This document shows positions 44,612-53,387 of a DNA stretch of 64,000 nucleotides, piece after piece (the stretch's first letter is position 1; the number at the start of each line of letters is the position of its first letter). The translations under genes and the position numbers were made by a program. Origin of the DNA: Desemzia sp. RIT 804 (GTDB lineage Bacteria; Bacillota; Bacilli; Lactobacillales; Carnobacteriaceae); assembly GCF_016892605.1 (NCBI RefSeq), contig NZ_JAFEMV010000003.1:248001-312000 (forward strand). Direction: 5' to 3'. Below the pieces are notes generated by a model. It was given only the letters and a program-made list of their open reading frames with translations, was not told the origin of the DNA and did no database searches.

Positions 44612-44879
44612 CAAATCACTTCAAAAATTCATTTTTTTCTCTTGGTTTAGATTTACTCTAAAGGATTACACTTGATTTGTAAATCAAGTTAAACTTTAGG
44701 AGGGTTAATTATATTACATTGAACAGTGAAGTAAAAATATCTATTTAGTATTCGGTGTTTATCAGATCGAAGAGCAAGAATGTGAAATGTGTGTTTAAAA
44801 ATCATTGAACGCTGACTATCGTTCGATTGATACAACATAATACTATTTGAATGAGCGAACTGTACGAATGACAATTTAT

Positions 44880-45405
44880 AAAAGTCCGGTACTAAGAGAA
44901 GAAAATTTTCTGACCACTAAAATCTAGATTTTCAATACAGGTTATGAAAAAGCAAAGTTATCTATTGGAAAATCTGCAAGCAGACTATATCGATCTTTTA
45001 CTCATTCACCGGCGTTAAATGACTACTATGGGACCGTATAGAGCAATGGTAGAATATTATCATCAAGGTAAAATTTGGGTGATTGGTGTGAGTAATTTTT
45101 ACAGAGGTCAATTATTCGATTTAGCTGAATTTCCAACGATTGTATCTGCAATCAATCAGATAGAATTGCATCCCTTATATCAACAAAATACTTTAAAGAA
45201 AGTAATATAAGACTATCAAATATTTCTGAAGTTTGGGGACCTCTATCAGAAGGAAAGACTGACTGACTGACTGATTTATTTACTCACGAAGTACTGGGAT
45301 CAATTGGAGAAAAATATCAAAAAACAGCAGCTCAAGTTACGTTACTTAAAGCAGCTTGGTGTAATTATCATTCCTATAGCTACCTATGCTTTATTTCTGG
45401 TAAGA
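44880..45405 (+). pseudogene. Aldo/keto reductase, degraded
   Basis: Pieces in shifting frames are recognisable: TGYEKAKLSIGKS, LQADYIDLLLIHR (conserved DYIDLLLIH), YRAMVEYYHQGKIWVIGVSN (GVSNF motif), INQIELHPLYQQ, then GPLSEGK and EKYQKTAAQVTLKAAW. The N-terminal cofactor and Tyr region and the C-terminus are missing. Confidence 0.8.
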
Positions 45406-45687
45406 TTTGCCTAGAATATTTTTCATACATAATATTTTCACTCTCTTAATAGGTTTAGAGACAGTATAAGATCACTATGTAACTCTTTCTCTTGCTTCTT
45501 TTTCAAATAATAAACTACATTAAAAAAGTTAATAGTAACTTCTCTATCATAGGTATTTTCTTGTCATTTGATTAAAACAATTGTATTCCTTCAATAAAAT
45601 CTTTTAACATTATAGAATCTTTATTTTTATCTATTAATCTTTTCACTGTAAGGAAGATAAAAAACTTACAAGAAAGGAAGATTATAA
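45406..45687 (+). promoter_or_regulatory. Upstream region of the lantibiotic-resistance operon
   Basis: AT-rich leader without genes. TTATAGAATCTTTAT at 45610-45624 recurs at 50948-50962 just after the operon. The ribosome binding site AAAGGAAG precedes the first gene. Confidence 0.5.
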
Positions 45688-46386
45688 ATGAATGATTTAA
45701 TTCTTGAAACAACTAGTTTATCGAAACAATTTGGAAAACAACTTGCAGTAAATGGGGTTTCGCTACAAATAAAGCGAAATAGTGTTTATGGCCTTCTCGG
45801 ACCGAATGGTGCTGGGAAAACAACAACACTTAAAATGATTATCGAACTTTTACAACCTACAAGCGGCAAAATCATCTTTGATGGGGAACCTTTGCAACGT
45901 AAGCACCTTGCAAGGATCGGTTCATTAATTGAAGGTCCTGCATTGTACGGGAATCTTACGGCAGTTGAGAATCTTATGGTTCATACAAAGCTCCTGGGGA
46001 TATCTCAAGAAAAAATCAACGAAGTACTTGAAACTGTAGATTTAACGAACACCGGAAAAAAACTGGCTTCACAATTTTCTTTGGGGATGAAGCAAAGATT
46101 AGGAATCGCAATCGCACTCTTGGGAGACCCTGAATTGCTGATCTTAGATGAACCCACAAATGGTCTTGACCCTGTAGGTATTCATGAAATGCGTGGTTTA
46201 TTTGCCTCTTTCCCACAAAAAGGTATAACGGTAATTCTCTCAAGTCATATTCTATCGGAGGTTGCTCAGGTGGTAGATGCAGTGGGAATTATAAGTGATG
46301 GTCGACTTCTTTATCAAGGAAAAGCAAATCACGAGGATAACCTTGAAGACCTCTATATGGATGTTATCAAAGGTGGTGGCAAATGA
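45688..46386 (+). CDS. Lantibiotic-protection ABC transporter ATPase (LanF-type)
   Basis: The 232-residue ATPase has Walker A GPNGAGKTT (~37-45), Q-loop region, signature FSLGMKQRLG, Walker B LLILDEPTNGLDPVG and switch SSHILSEV. The E-loop variant of the Q-loop (SLIEGPALYGNLTA) is the mark of LanF-type immunity and resistance ATPases. It drives the two following permeases, which expel lantibiotics from the membrane. Overlaps the next gene by four bases. Confidence 0.92.
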   Translation: MNDLILETTSLSKQFGKQLAVNGVSLQIKRNSVYGLLGPNGAGKTTTLKMIIELLQPTSGKIIFDGEPLQRKHLARIGSLIEGPALYGNLTAVENLMVHTKLLGISQEKINEVLETVDLTNTGKKLASQFSLGMKQRLGIAIALLGDPELLILDEPTNGLDPVGIHEMRGLFASFPQKGITVILSSHILSEVAQVVDAVGIISDGRLLYQGKANHEDNLEDLYMDVIKGGGK

Positions 46387-47141
46387 TGAACTACCTACAA
46401 TCCGAACTGATTAAATATAAAAGAACATTTACAAAAAAACTGATTATCCTTGCTCCTCTTTTCTTTGTGTTGCAAGCATTACCACAAAAATTGCTTATGC
46501 CTGCTAATTATTTAAGACCATGGCAACTTATCACAAACTTGGTCTTCAATTGGTGGCCTGTCATTTTTCTACCTCTTGGAATAGCCTTATTTGCATCTTT
46601 AATTGATTCTCAGGAGAAAAAATCTGGAAATTATCGTAGTCTTCGGGCTCATAATATATCATCATTTTATTTATGGGTTAACAAGGTTGCTGGTATGGCA
46701 GTGTATACTTTTCTTTCAACTATTGTGCTTTTTGTTTCGGTCGTCTTGGCTGGTCTTATTACGGCAAAAGGGGCCGTACCGTGGGCAGAAATTATTACGG
46801 CGAGTACACTTTCATGGATTGTATCCCTTACACTCATTCCCCTTCAATTATGGGCTGCAACATGGAAAGGGATGTTCTTTAGCATGGCAATCGGCTTTGC
46901 AGGTATGCTAGCAGGTGTTTTTGCAGCAGCAAAATCTTATTGGATAGCTTTACCGTGGAGTTGGGCTACAAGGCTGATGTCTCCTATTATTGGTGTACAC
47001 CCAAATGGTCTTTTATTGGAAATTGACGATCCACTTCGAGATGCTTCTGTACTACCAATCGGTATTGGATTATCGCTGGTTGTATTTGTTGCGGCTACAA
47101 TAATAACCGCATTCTGGTTTAGTAAAAGGGAGGTAAAATGA
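46383..47141 (+). CDS. Lantibiotic-immunity permease, MutE/EpiE family (LanE)
   Basis: The 252-residue permease has six hydrophobic helices and a short N-terminal cytosolic start (MMNYLQSELIKYKRTFTKKL). LGIALFASLIDSQEKKSGNY is typical of the MutE/EpiE group. Stop and start overlap with both neighbours (ATGATG), showing tight translational coupling. Confidence 0.9.
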   Translation: MMNYLQSELIKYKRTFTKKLIILAPLFFVLQALPQKLLMPANYLRPWQLITNLVFNWWPVIFLPLGIALFASLIDSQEKKSGNYRSLRAHNISSFYLWVNKVAGMAVYTFLSTIVLFVSVVLAGLITAKGAVPWAEIITASTLSWIVSLTLIPLQLWAATWKGMFFSMAIGFAGMLAGVFAAAKSYWIALPWSWATRLMSPIIGVHPNGLLLEIDDPLRDASVLPIGIGLSLVVFVAATIITAFWFSKREVK

Positions 47142-47929
47142 TGAAACTATTATCATCAGAATGGCTGAAAACAAAGAGAACGCCGATAAGATGGCTGACA
47201 TTTTTTATGCCTGTGGTTTATGCAACACTTATTATTGGTTACATCGCTTTAAGAGGTGCCGGTCAACACACAGAAATGCTGACTTTTCAAGTTTTTTTTG
47301 AAGCCTGGACATCGTTTGTCATTCCAATAGGTGCAGGCATCCTATCAGGTTTTATTGTGTATCAGGAAGAACTTGCTGGAAGTTTTAATGGATTTCTAAG
47401 CAGCAAAACATCTCGTCATAGTTTATATTTGGGGAAACTTGGTATATTGATTCTAACCTTGGCAGTGAGTACTTTCATTGCACTGATTGTACTCGGTATT
47501 GGATTACAAATAACACTGAATGTTTCCATTATGTGGCCAATCTTTATAGCGACAGTTATCCTTATCATTATTGGAACAATTCCAATATTGGCCTTGCAAC
47601 TCTGGACGAGTTTTGCATGGGGAATGGGTGCGTCCATCGGAATTAGCATTGGTGGGCTTCTAATGGCTGCTTTGATGGGAGCAACAAGCCTTGGTGACAA
47701 AGTATGGCAGTTTATACCGTGGGCATGGCCTGTAAGATTAGCGAAACTTCCTGGAGCCTATTTACAATTTACCCCTAGTATGCAAGTTCCTCCCGAGGCT
47801 ATTTCTTCAGGCTTTATATTTAATCAATTGGTAATAGGGCTTATAGCAGTGATGACAGGTCTAGTGATTGCAGTGATAGGCGGAATCATTTGGTTTAACA
47901 GATGGGAAGGAAGGAAATCTCATGAATAA
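47138..47929 (+). CDS. Lantibiotic-immunity permease, MutG family (LanG)
   Basis: This 263-residue permease starts MKLLSSEWLKTKRTPIRWLT and has six helices, with the loop GAGILSGFIVYQEELAGSFN matching the MutG group. It pairs with the LanE permease. Overlaps the lipoprotein gene by eight bases. Confidence 0.9.
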   Translation: MMKLLSSEWLKTKRTPIRWLTFFMPVVYATLIIGYIALRGAGQHTEMLTFQVFFEAWTSFVIPIGAGILSGFIVYQEELAGSFNGFLSSKTSRHSLYLGKLGILILTLAVSTFIALIVLGIGLQITLNVSIMWPIFIATVILIIIGTIPILALQLWTSFAWGMGASIGISIGGLLMAALMGATSLGDKVWQFIPWAWPVRLAKLPGAYLQFTPSMQVPPEAISSGFIFNQLVIGLIAVMTGLVIAVIGGIIWFNRWEGRKSHE

Positions 47930-48677
47930 ATCAGTTTTAAGATTGCTTGGGATGATGGCTCTTGTTTTAATCGTCTTGCTAAGTGGCTGTACCCATTTGC
48001 CGGACATGCTTAAACAAAGATCAATTGAAACCCCTATGGCAACGGAGCCTATGAAACTAATGGATGATATTCCTTGGATAGATTATCAAAAAGCAGCATA
48101 TACAATTTATAACGGTGAAAAGAAAATTGGTGTGTCTGAAATTGAAGTGATGAAATCAGATGTTGTAGATACCTATGAAATAATTAAAGTTAAGAAAATA
48201 GGCACAACCGAGATTCAAAGTGGGACAACTATTCGAGCAAATTCCTTGATGCCAATTGATTCTTACTACAATAAAAAATCCGACAATGATAGTTTTAAAA
48301 TAAGCACTTCCTATACGACAAACTGGCAAATTAAAACTGTAACAGGAAAAGAAAACCAACAAAGTATTGAACTTCCTGAATATTATTATGATAATGAATC
48401 TCTACTGGTTATATTAGCAGCACTTCCTTTCGAGGAAATAGATACTTTCAAATTAAATGATGCTATACCTCTGACTGCTAAAATTGTACCCTTGTCAGGA
48501 AAATATCTGGGGAAAGAAACCCTCACCGTCCCTTATGGTGAAATGGGTTGTTATAAAATCACCTTCGGAAATTTAACCTTTTGGTATTCCAATGACGAGG
48601 ACAGGATCTTGTATCAGTATCAAGACGAGAAGGTCGTTTTCAAGCTCACTGACTTGACTCATGAGAAAAGCGAATAG
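47922..48677 (+). CDS. Lipoprotein of the lantibiotic-resistance operon
   Basis: The 251-residue protein has a lipoprotein signal (LRLLGMMALVLIVLLSGC; lipobox LSGC, Cys ~23) and a beta-rich mature part resembling DUF3108 (YTIYNGEKKIGVSEIEV; TIRANSLMPIDSYYNKK). By analogy with LanI-type proteins it may bind the peptide outside the membrane and cooperate with the exporter, but the fold differs from NisI and the role is inferred from position. Confidence 0.82.
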   Translation: MNKSVLRLLGMMALVLIVLLSGCTHLPDMLKQRSIETPMATEPMKLMDDIPWIDYQKAAYTIYNGEKKIGVSEIEVMKSDVVDTYEIIKVKKIGTTEIQSGTTIRANSLMPIDSYYNKKSDNDSFKISTSYTTNWQIKTVTGKENQQSIELPEYYYDNESLLVILAALPFEEIDTFKLNDAIPLTAKIVPLSGKYLGKETLTVPYGEMGCYKITFGNLTFWYSNDEDRILYQYQDEKVVFKLTDLTHEKSE

Positions 48678-48743
48678 ATACTATATGGAGAAGTTACTAT
48701 ACTGTTTTATTTATAAAAAGTAAATCAGACAGGAGATGATACT

Positions 48744-49436
48744 TTGAGTAAAATACTGATTATTGATGACGAAAAGGAGCTTGTGATGCTGCTTGAGGAC
48801 GAACTAAAAGCAAAAGGACATGAAGTGCTGGCAGCATACGACGGGCAGGAAGGTATAGAACTGGCTAAAAAACAACCTGACCTTATCATTCTGGACATTA
48901 TGATGCCAAGAATAAACGGTTTTGAGGTTTGTCGGGCTATTCGAGATGATGTATTATGCCCAATTATATTTTTGAGCGCAAAGCAATCAGAAACCGATAA
49001 AATCAAAGGATTAACCCTTGGAGGGGATGACTATATCGTAAAACCTTTTGGACTAAAGGAATTGATGGCAAAAATTGATGCCAATTTGCGCCGGGAAAAA
49101 CGGTCCCAATACATCAATGCAGAAAATAAGCGTGCAGTACTGTATTTTGGAAAGCTCAATTTGAATATAAATGAACGCACCGCAAAAATAAATGATGAAA
49201 GTATTGTGCTGACAAAACGTGAATACGATATTGTTGAACTGCTGGCGCTCCATGCAGGACAAGTTTTCTCTCGGGAACATATCTTTGAAAAAATTTGGGG
49301 ATATGATTCCGAGGGCGATTCCGCAACAGTCGTGGAACATATCAAAAAAATCCGAGCAAAATTTGCTGCTGTTACGCCCTCTGTTGAATATATTTCTACC
49401 GTTTGGGGAATTGGATACAAATGGAATAGAATTTAA
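48744..49436 (+). CDS. OmpR-family response regulator of the resistance operon
   Basis: The 230-residue regulator starts with TTG after AGGAG. The receiver has DDE (8-10), Asp ~51 (LDIMMPR) and VKPF. The winged helix follows (LTKREYDIVELLALHAGQVF; SATVVEHIKKIRAKF; TVWGIGYKW). It is the partner of the kinase downstream and probably induces the operon on exposure to lantibiotics. Confidence 0.92.
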   Translation: MSKILIIDDEKELVMLLEDELKAKGHEVLAAYDGQEGIELAKKQPDLIILDIMMPRINGFEVCRAIRDDVLCPIIFLSAKQSETDKIKGLTLGGDDYIVKPFGLKELMAKIDANLRREKRSQYINAENKRAVLYFGKLNLNINERTAKINDESIVLTKREYDIVELLALHAGQVFSREHIFEKIWGYDSEGDSATVVEHIKKIRAKFAAVTPSVEYISTVWGIGYKWNRI

Positions 49437-49452
49437 GAAAGGAAAAACAAAA

Positions 49453-50901
49453 ATGAAAAACCGCTCACTTGTAACTCAATTCCGTTTTACCTTTACATGG
49501 ATTGTGATTGCGAGCATTATAGCGACAGTTATCACCTACACTTTTGCTGCTATTTTATATGTTCAAGCCCAAAACAAAAGTATCTATCCAGCAAATTATT
49601 ATGAACAGCAAATTCCTGAAATTGATCAATATATTCGTGAAGAAAATGTATCCTTACTTTCGCAGTCAGGAGAAAAAGGACTGCAAGATATAATCAGCGG
49701 AGACGGTATCCATTACCAAGTACTCGATGGTGATGGCAATATACTATACGGTACAAATCAGGAAAATCTTTTTGAAACAAAGAAGAAACTTTTTTATCAA
49801 CTCAATACAACTTTCAGGCAACAAGATAAATATATACACGCCGTTCCCATTATTGATGAGAATGGAAAAATTGCAGGAGCTATTGCCCTTTCCTATCAAA
49901 TGAAACTTTCTTACGTTGAAGATAACGGATTATGGGTGGCTGCAGTTCTTACTATAGCATTGCTGTCTCCATTCCTTTATATCGTTGCCTTTACTTGGCT
50001 ATTTTCGAAAGTATTCGTAAAGAATATAAATTACCCATTACAAATATTAATGGATGCATCGCGGAAAATAAAAGAGAAAGATCTTGACTTTAAAATCAAC
50101 TATCATTCAGAAAATGAACTTGGTAAACTTTGTGATGCTTTTTCCGAAATGAAAGAGGAACTAAAAATATCCTTGTCCACACAATGGAAGATGGAACAAG
50201 AACGGGTTGAAATGGTTGAAGCGTTGGCACACGATTTGAAAGCTCCGCTTTCTATTATAAGAGGATATTCTGAAGCACTATTAGAATCAAATATTAATGA
50301 CAATGAAAAGCTGCGTAAATACCTAGCGGTTATAAAAGGGAACTCTGAAAAAAGTTCCGCTCTTGTCCAGCAAATGCAATACACATCTGATTTAGAAAAA
50401 TCATATGGACAATTGCAACTCGTTCCGATAAACTTGCCTGAATTTTTGAAGCAAAAAGTACATAACTACGAATTGCAGGCTAAACAAAAGAAAATAGATA
50501 TTCTTTTGAAAATAGAAGGTAATATGCAAAGCCCATTTTTGATTGATGCGGACAGATTGGAGCGTATTCTCGATAACATAGTATCCAATAGTCTGCAATA
50601 CACACCCACACGTGGCAAAATCAACATTTTTGTAATAGCTGAAAAAACACACATATCTTATAAGATTTGTGATTCGGGTAACGGTTTTAACTCAAAGGAT
50701 ATGGAAAGAGCTTTTGATAAATTTTATCGAGGAGATGAAGCTCGTCAAACCAAAGATGGACATTCAGGATTAGGTCTCTATATCGTTAGAAAATTAATTG
50801 AACAACTAAATGGTTCCATTGAGGTAATTAACGCAGAACTTGGAGGAGCTTGTGTAATTTTTACGCATCAAATATTTGAAGATAAAGAAATAATCGAATA
50901 A
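49453..50901 (+). CDS. Sensor histidine kinase of the resistance operon
   Basis: The 482-residue kinase has two membrane helices (~12-37 and ~158-185) flanking an extracytoplasmic domain of ~120 residues. HAMP (YPLQILMDASRKIKEKDLDF), H-box ALAHDLKAPLSIIRGYSEAL, N-box IVSNSLQYT and G boxes DSGNGF and HSGLGLYIV follow. The start at 49453 has AAAGGAAA upstream; the earlier ORF extension lies inside the regulator gene. The layout resembles SpaK/CprK-type lantibiotic sensors. Confidence 0.92.
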   Translation: MKNRSLVTQFRFTFTWIVIASIIATVITYTFAAILYVQAQNKSIYPANYYEQQIPEIDQYIREENVSLLSQSGEKGLQDIISGDGIHYQVLDGDGNILYGTNQENLFETKKKLFYQLNTTFRQQDKYIHAVPIIDENGKIAGAIALSYQMKLSYVEDNGLWVAAVLTIALLSPFLYIVAFTWLFSKVFVKNINYPLQILMDASRKIKEKDLDFKINYHSENELGKLCDAFSEMKEELKISLSTQWKMEQERVEMVEALAHDLKAPLSIIRGYSEALLESNINDNEKLRKYLAVIKGNSEKSSALVQQMQYTSDLEKSYGQLQLVPINLPEFLKQKVHNYELQAKQKKIDILLKIEGNMQSPFLIDADRLERILDNIVSNSLQYTPTRGKINIFVIAEKTHISYKICDSGNGFNSKDMERAFDKFYRGDEARQTKDGHSGLGLYIVRKLIEQLNGSIEVINAELGGACVIFTHQIFEDKEIIE

Positions 50902-50947
50902 CTCTATTTTATTTTGCGGGACATAAAATTGTATATTTTTTAAAACT

Positions 50948-50962
50948 TTATAGAATCTTTAT
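50948..50962. repeat. 15-bp direct repeat matching the operon's upstream region
   Basis: TTATAGAATCTTTAT occurs here, 46 bp after the kinase stop, and at 45610-45624 before the first gene. Similarity extends on either side (TTTAA.A.. before; AATC after). The pair brackets the resistance operon. Confidence 0.6.
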
Positions 50963-51012
50963 CTTTTTTGGTTAACTTAATCATATAGAGAACTACTAGT
51001 ACTTGAAATCAA

Positions 51013-51062
51013 TTAAATAAAAAATAGAAGAACCATTTTATTCTTCTATTTCGTTTTATTTA
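51013..51062. terminator. Bidirectional terminator between the resistance operon and orf9
   Basis: AAATAGAAGAA and TTCTTCTATTT pair around CCATTTTA; A-rich on the left and TTTTATTT on the right serve both strands. Confidence 0.8.
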
Positions 51063-51116
51063 ATTTCAGATACTATAATACATTAGGCTAGATTTATATC
51101 ACAAATAGAAACTAAT

Positions 51117-51473
51117 TTAATTTGCTTCCTTTTCATCGGCTTCAATAATTCCCTTGATAACACTTTCTACGATAATAAGTTTATTGTCTGTTAAATTATT
51201 AAGTTGATATTCTAGCTGTCTTCTTTTTGAACTTTTAACTATGTTCGAAGCAGGAAGAAAAAATTCATCTACAGAGACATTTAATAATGATACAAGATCG
51301 TAAAGCACTTGAATACTAGGATGTTGTCCTTTATTCTCTATATTCGTTAAATAGCGTGAGTCAATCTCTATCAATGACCCTACTTGTTCCCTCGTTAAAC
51401 GTTGTTTTGTTCGAGCTTCTTTTATCGCGAGTCCAAACGCTTTAAAGTCATATTTATCTTCTTTTTTACGCAT
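51117..51473 (-). CDS. XRE-family regulator (Tn916 Orf9)
   Basis: The 118-residue protein has an HTH_3 domain ([37 protein letters not shown]) and a C-terminal helical part. It matches Orf9 of Tn916, proposed to repress the promoter that drives orf7 and orf8. It is the only minus-strand gene of the regulatory module. Confidence 0.9.
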   Translation of the reverse strand: MRKKEDKYDFKAFGLAIKEARTKQRLTREQVGSLIEIDSRYLTNIENKGQHPSIQVLYDLVSLLNVSVDEFFLPASNIVKSSKRRQLEYQLNNLTDNKLIIVESVIKGIIEADEKEAN

Positions 51474-52048
51474 GATAACCTCCTCTATACATTTTACTGT
51501 TCCTATTATTCAAGAAACAGGTATAGAAAAACGTATAACAGGGTCTTATAACTCCTGCTATATTTTCTGATAAGCAATTAATACTGCCAGTCGGTAATAA
51601 AAAAAACCGTTATCTGGCAGTAATATTTTCGTGCAATAAAAGTCTTTATAACTTTGCAGACGACGGTTAAAATAGCCGCCGTTTTTTGTTCTACACAAAT
51701 AACCATGTGAATATTTGAACTTTATAAAATGACGGCTCTCTGGAGTTGATCACCTTGTCTTCTGTTACCAATCACAAAATTAGTACATATGAATTTTCAT
51801 TAAAAAAATTCGTCTTTATTACCTAGATAAAATCAGCCTAGAATGTGGTTTTTTGTATTACACAACAGGAACTGAAAAGATATACAACCAAAAAGGTTCA
51901 TCTGGTTGTATGTCTTTTTTATATTTTTTTAAATTTTTTTTGCCAGAATTGCAACTTATCTACCTTTTGTGTCGGGACATAGTACGAAAGGAGATAAAAA
52001 ACACCTATTCCTTATTTCCTTTCATAGTCAGAAAGGAGGTGTGGGAGT
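51474..52048 (+). promoter_or_regulatory. Regulatory intergenic region orf9-orf7 with terminators and attenuator
   Basis: No real gene. It contains TACTGCCAG ... CTGGCAGTA (51580-51619), a GC-rich hairpin CGACGGT..CCGCCGT followed by TTTTTTG (51660-51690), and ATACAACCA ... TGGTTGTAT followed by TCTTTTTTAT (51882-51920). The last corresponds to the attenuator of Tn916 that links cargo transcription to orf7 and orf8. The ORF at 51853-52092 spans this hairpin and is not credible. Confidence 0.7.
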
Positions 52049-52471
52049 ATGAAACCCTCTACTTTTCAAACAACAATAGAGAATCAATTTGACTATATCT
52101 GTAAGCGAGCAATGGAAGATGAACGAAAAGATTATTTCAAACACTTATCTCGAATTTCTAAACGAGAAATTTCATTTTCTGAAGCTGGAGATTATCTTAT
52201 CAATCAGTTTTCTACTGTTGATAGTTATTCAACTGATTTTCACTTATTTACTTTGAATGATTTTGTTATTGGTGTTGAAAGTGAAAAATTAGGGAAAGCT
52301 TTAAAGAATTTAACAGATAAAAAACGAGATATTCTATTGCTTTATTACTTTATGGATATGAACGATACAGAAATTACAGAATTAGTAAACTTAAGTCGTT
52401 CTACAGTCAATCGTCATAGAACTAGCGGATTAGCTTTAATCAAAAAGTTCATGGAGGAGAATGCAGAGTGA
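52049..52471 (+). CDS. Sigma-70-like regulator (Tn916 Orf7)
   Basis: The 140-residue protein has a sigma-70 region 4 HTH near its end (LGKALKNLTDKKRDILLLYY; MNDTEITELVNLSRSTVNRH). Orf7 activates transcription of xis, int and the transfer genes in Tn916. The start has AAGGAGGTG 8 bases upstream. Overlaps orf8 by four bases. Confidence 0.92.
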   Translation: MKPSTFQTTIENQFDYICKRAMEDERKDYFKHLSRISKREISFSEAGDYLINQFSTVDSYSTDFHLFTLNDFVIGVESEKLGKALKNLTDKKRDILLLYYFMDMNDTEITELVNLSRSTVNRHRTSGLALIKKFMEENAE

Positions 52472-52698
52472 ATACCAGTTACCCTATGGTCCCTTTTAGA
52501 GTTATTGCAAAAGCAGTTGATGGAAATACGGAAGCCATTAATCAAATCATAGAACATTATCGGCCGTATCTTTCAAAACGTGCTCTTCGGCTGATGAAAG
52601 ATGAATTTGGACATTCACATATGATTGTTGATGAAGTTTTATGTGGCAGAATGGAAACACGTTTACTTACTAAAATTTTATCATTTGATATTACTTAA
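52468..52698 (+). CDS. HTH-domain protein (Tn916 Orf8)
   Basis: This 76-residue protein begins PMVPFRVIAKAVDGNTEAIN and contains HYRPYLSKRALRLMKDEFG, the conserved Orf8 helix-turn-helix region. With Orf7 it positively controls excision and transfer. Starts with GTG coupled to the orf7 stop. Confidence 0.9.
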   Translation: MNTSYPMVPFRVIAKAVDGNTEAINQIIEHYRPYLSKRALRLMKDEFGHSHMIVDEVLCGRMETRLLTKILSFDIT

Positions 52699-52710
52699 AC
52701 TATTTATCTT

Positions 52711-52748
52711 CGTGGAAGTGTGTATGCCCACTCCACACTTCCCTATTT
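52711..52748 (+). terminator. Terminator after orf8
   Basis: GGAAGTGTG and CCACACTTCC pair around TATGCCCACT, followed by CTATTTGTTTG. Confidence 0.7.
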
Positions 52749-52847
52749 GTTTGTTGGTCTATTAAAGCTAACTACTATTAGAATGTTTTAATAGGCTAAC
52801 AAGCCTTCTGTTCCTTGAAAATTAAATACTCATAATTAGATACTTTT

Positions 52848-53085
52848 AATTTACATGGAGCTACGTAAACAAACCCGCCATGACTTCCAAATACTTGGAA
52901 TGAGCGATTTGATTTGATTTACTACTTTCATCTTTGGAACATGAAAGTGCCTTGATATGTAAATTGGGATAATGATACACCTACCTTGAACGCCTCACCG
53001 CATTGGGTAGCTCTCCGAGTATGAGAAGAGATGGAAATTCTGTGGGTCTTCCTAGACCGTCTAATTATGCTTCACCTTTTCTTTA
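52848..53085 (+). other. Structured non-coding region upstream of xis
   Basis: The 435 bp between orf8 and xis have no gene. AATTTACAT (52848) can pair with ATGTAAATT (~52958), enclosing hairpins TTCCAAATACTTGGAA and CTTTCATCTTTGGAACATGAAAG. Further on, GGTCTTCCTAGACC forms another hairpin. The nested pattern suggests a structured RNA or a DNA site for the excision complex; I cannot tell which. Confidence 0.4.
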
Positions 53086-53134
53086 TTTAGTCCAGCTGTT
53101 AATTTAGATACTATTTTAAAAGGAGATAATATTC

Positions 53135-53311
53135 GTGGAAACTAAACTCTATTTAAATAAAAAACAAGCCTGTGCTTTTTTAGGGATTGATAATAATACA
53201 CTAGATAAGTGGATCAAACAATATAATTTTCCAATGATTAAAATTGATGGAGTCATTCGTTTTGAAATAGAAGATATAAAAGAATTCATGGATACTTTCA
53301 AAATCCTTTAA
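53135..53311 (+). CDS. xis: Excisionase
   Basis: The 58-residue protein starts with GTG after AAAGGAG: METKLYLNKKQACAFLGIDN, then LDKWIKQYNFPMIKIDG and VIRFEIEDIKEFMDTFK. This is a winged-helix excisionase of the Tn916 Xis type, which bends the ends to favour excision by Int. It is short and missed by length cut-offs. The integrase gene follows 76 bp downstream. Confidence 0.9.
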   Translation: METKLYLNKKQACAFLGIDNNTLDKWIKQYNFPMIKIDGVIRFEIEDIKEFMDTFKIL

Positions 53312-53387
53312 TTTTTAAGTTCATCCGTCTATACTTGAGGTAACGAAATATCCTACCTCATTTTGATCTTAGGGAGATGAGGGGAAT

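Noticed and set aside
45019-45210. 63-aa ORF as a functional gene
   Set aside because: It is an internal segment of a degraded aldo/keto reductase with frameshifts on both sides.
44881-51116. tet(M) or another ribosomal protection gene, expected in Tn916
   Set aside because: No such coding sequence is present; the position is taken by the lantibiotic-resistance operon.
51853-52092. 79-aa ORF upstream of orf7
   Set aside because: It spans the attenuator hairpin and its U-run and overlaps the real orf7 start; the composition is not protein-like.
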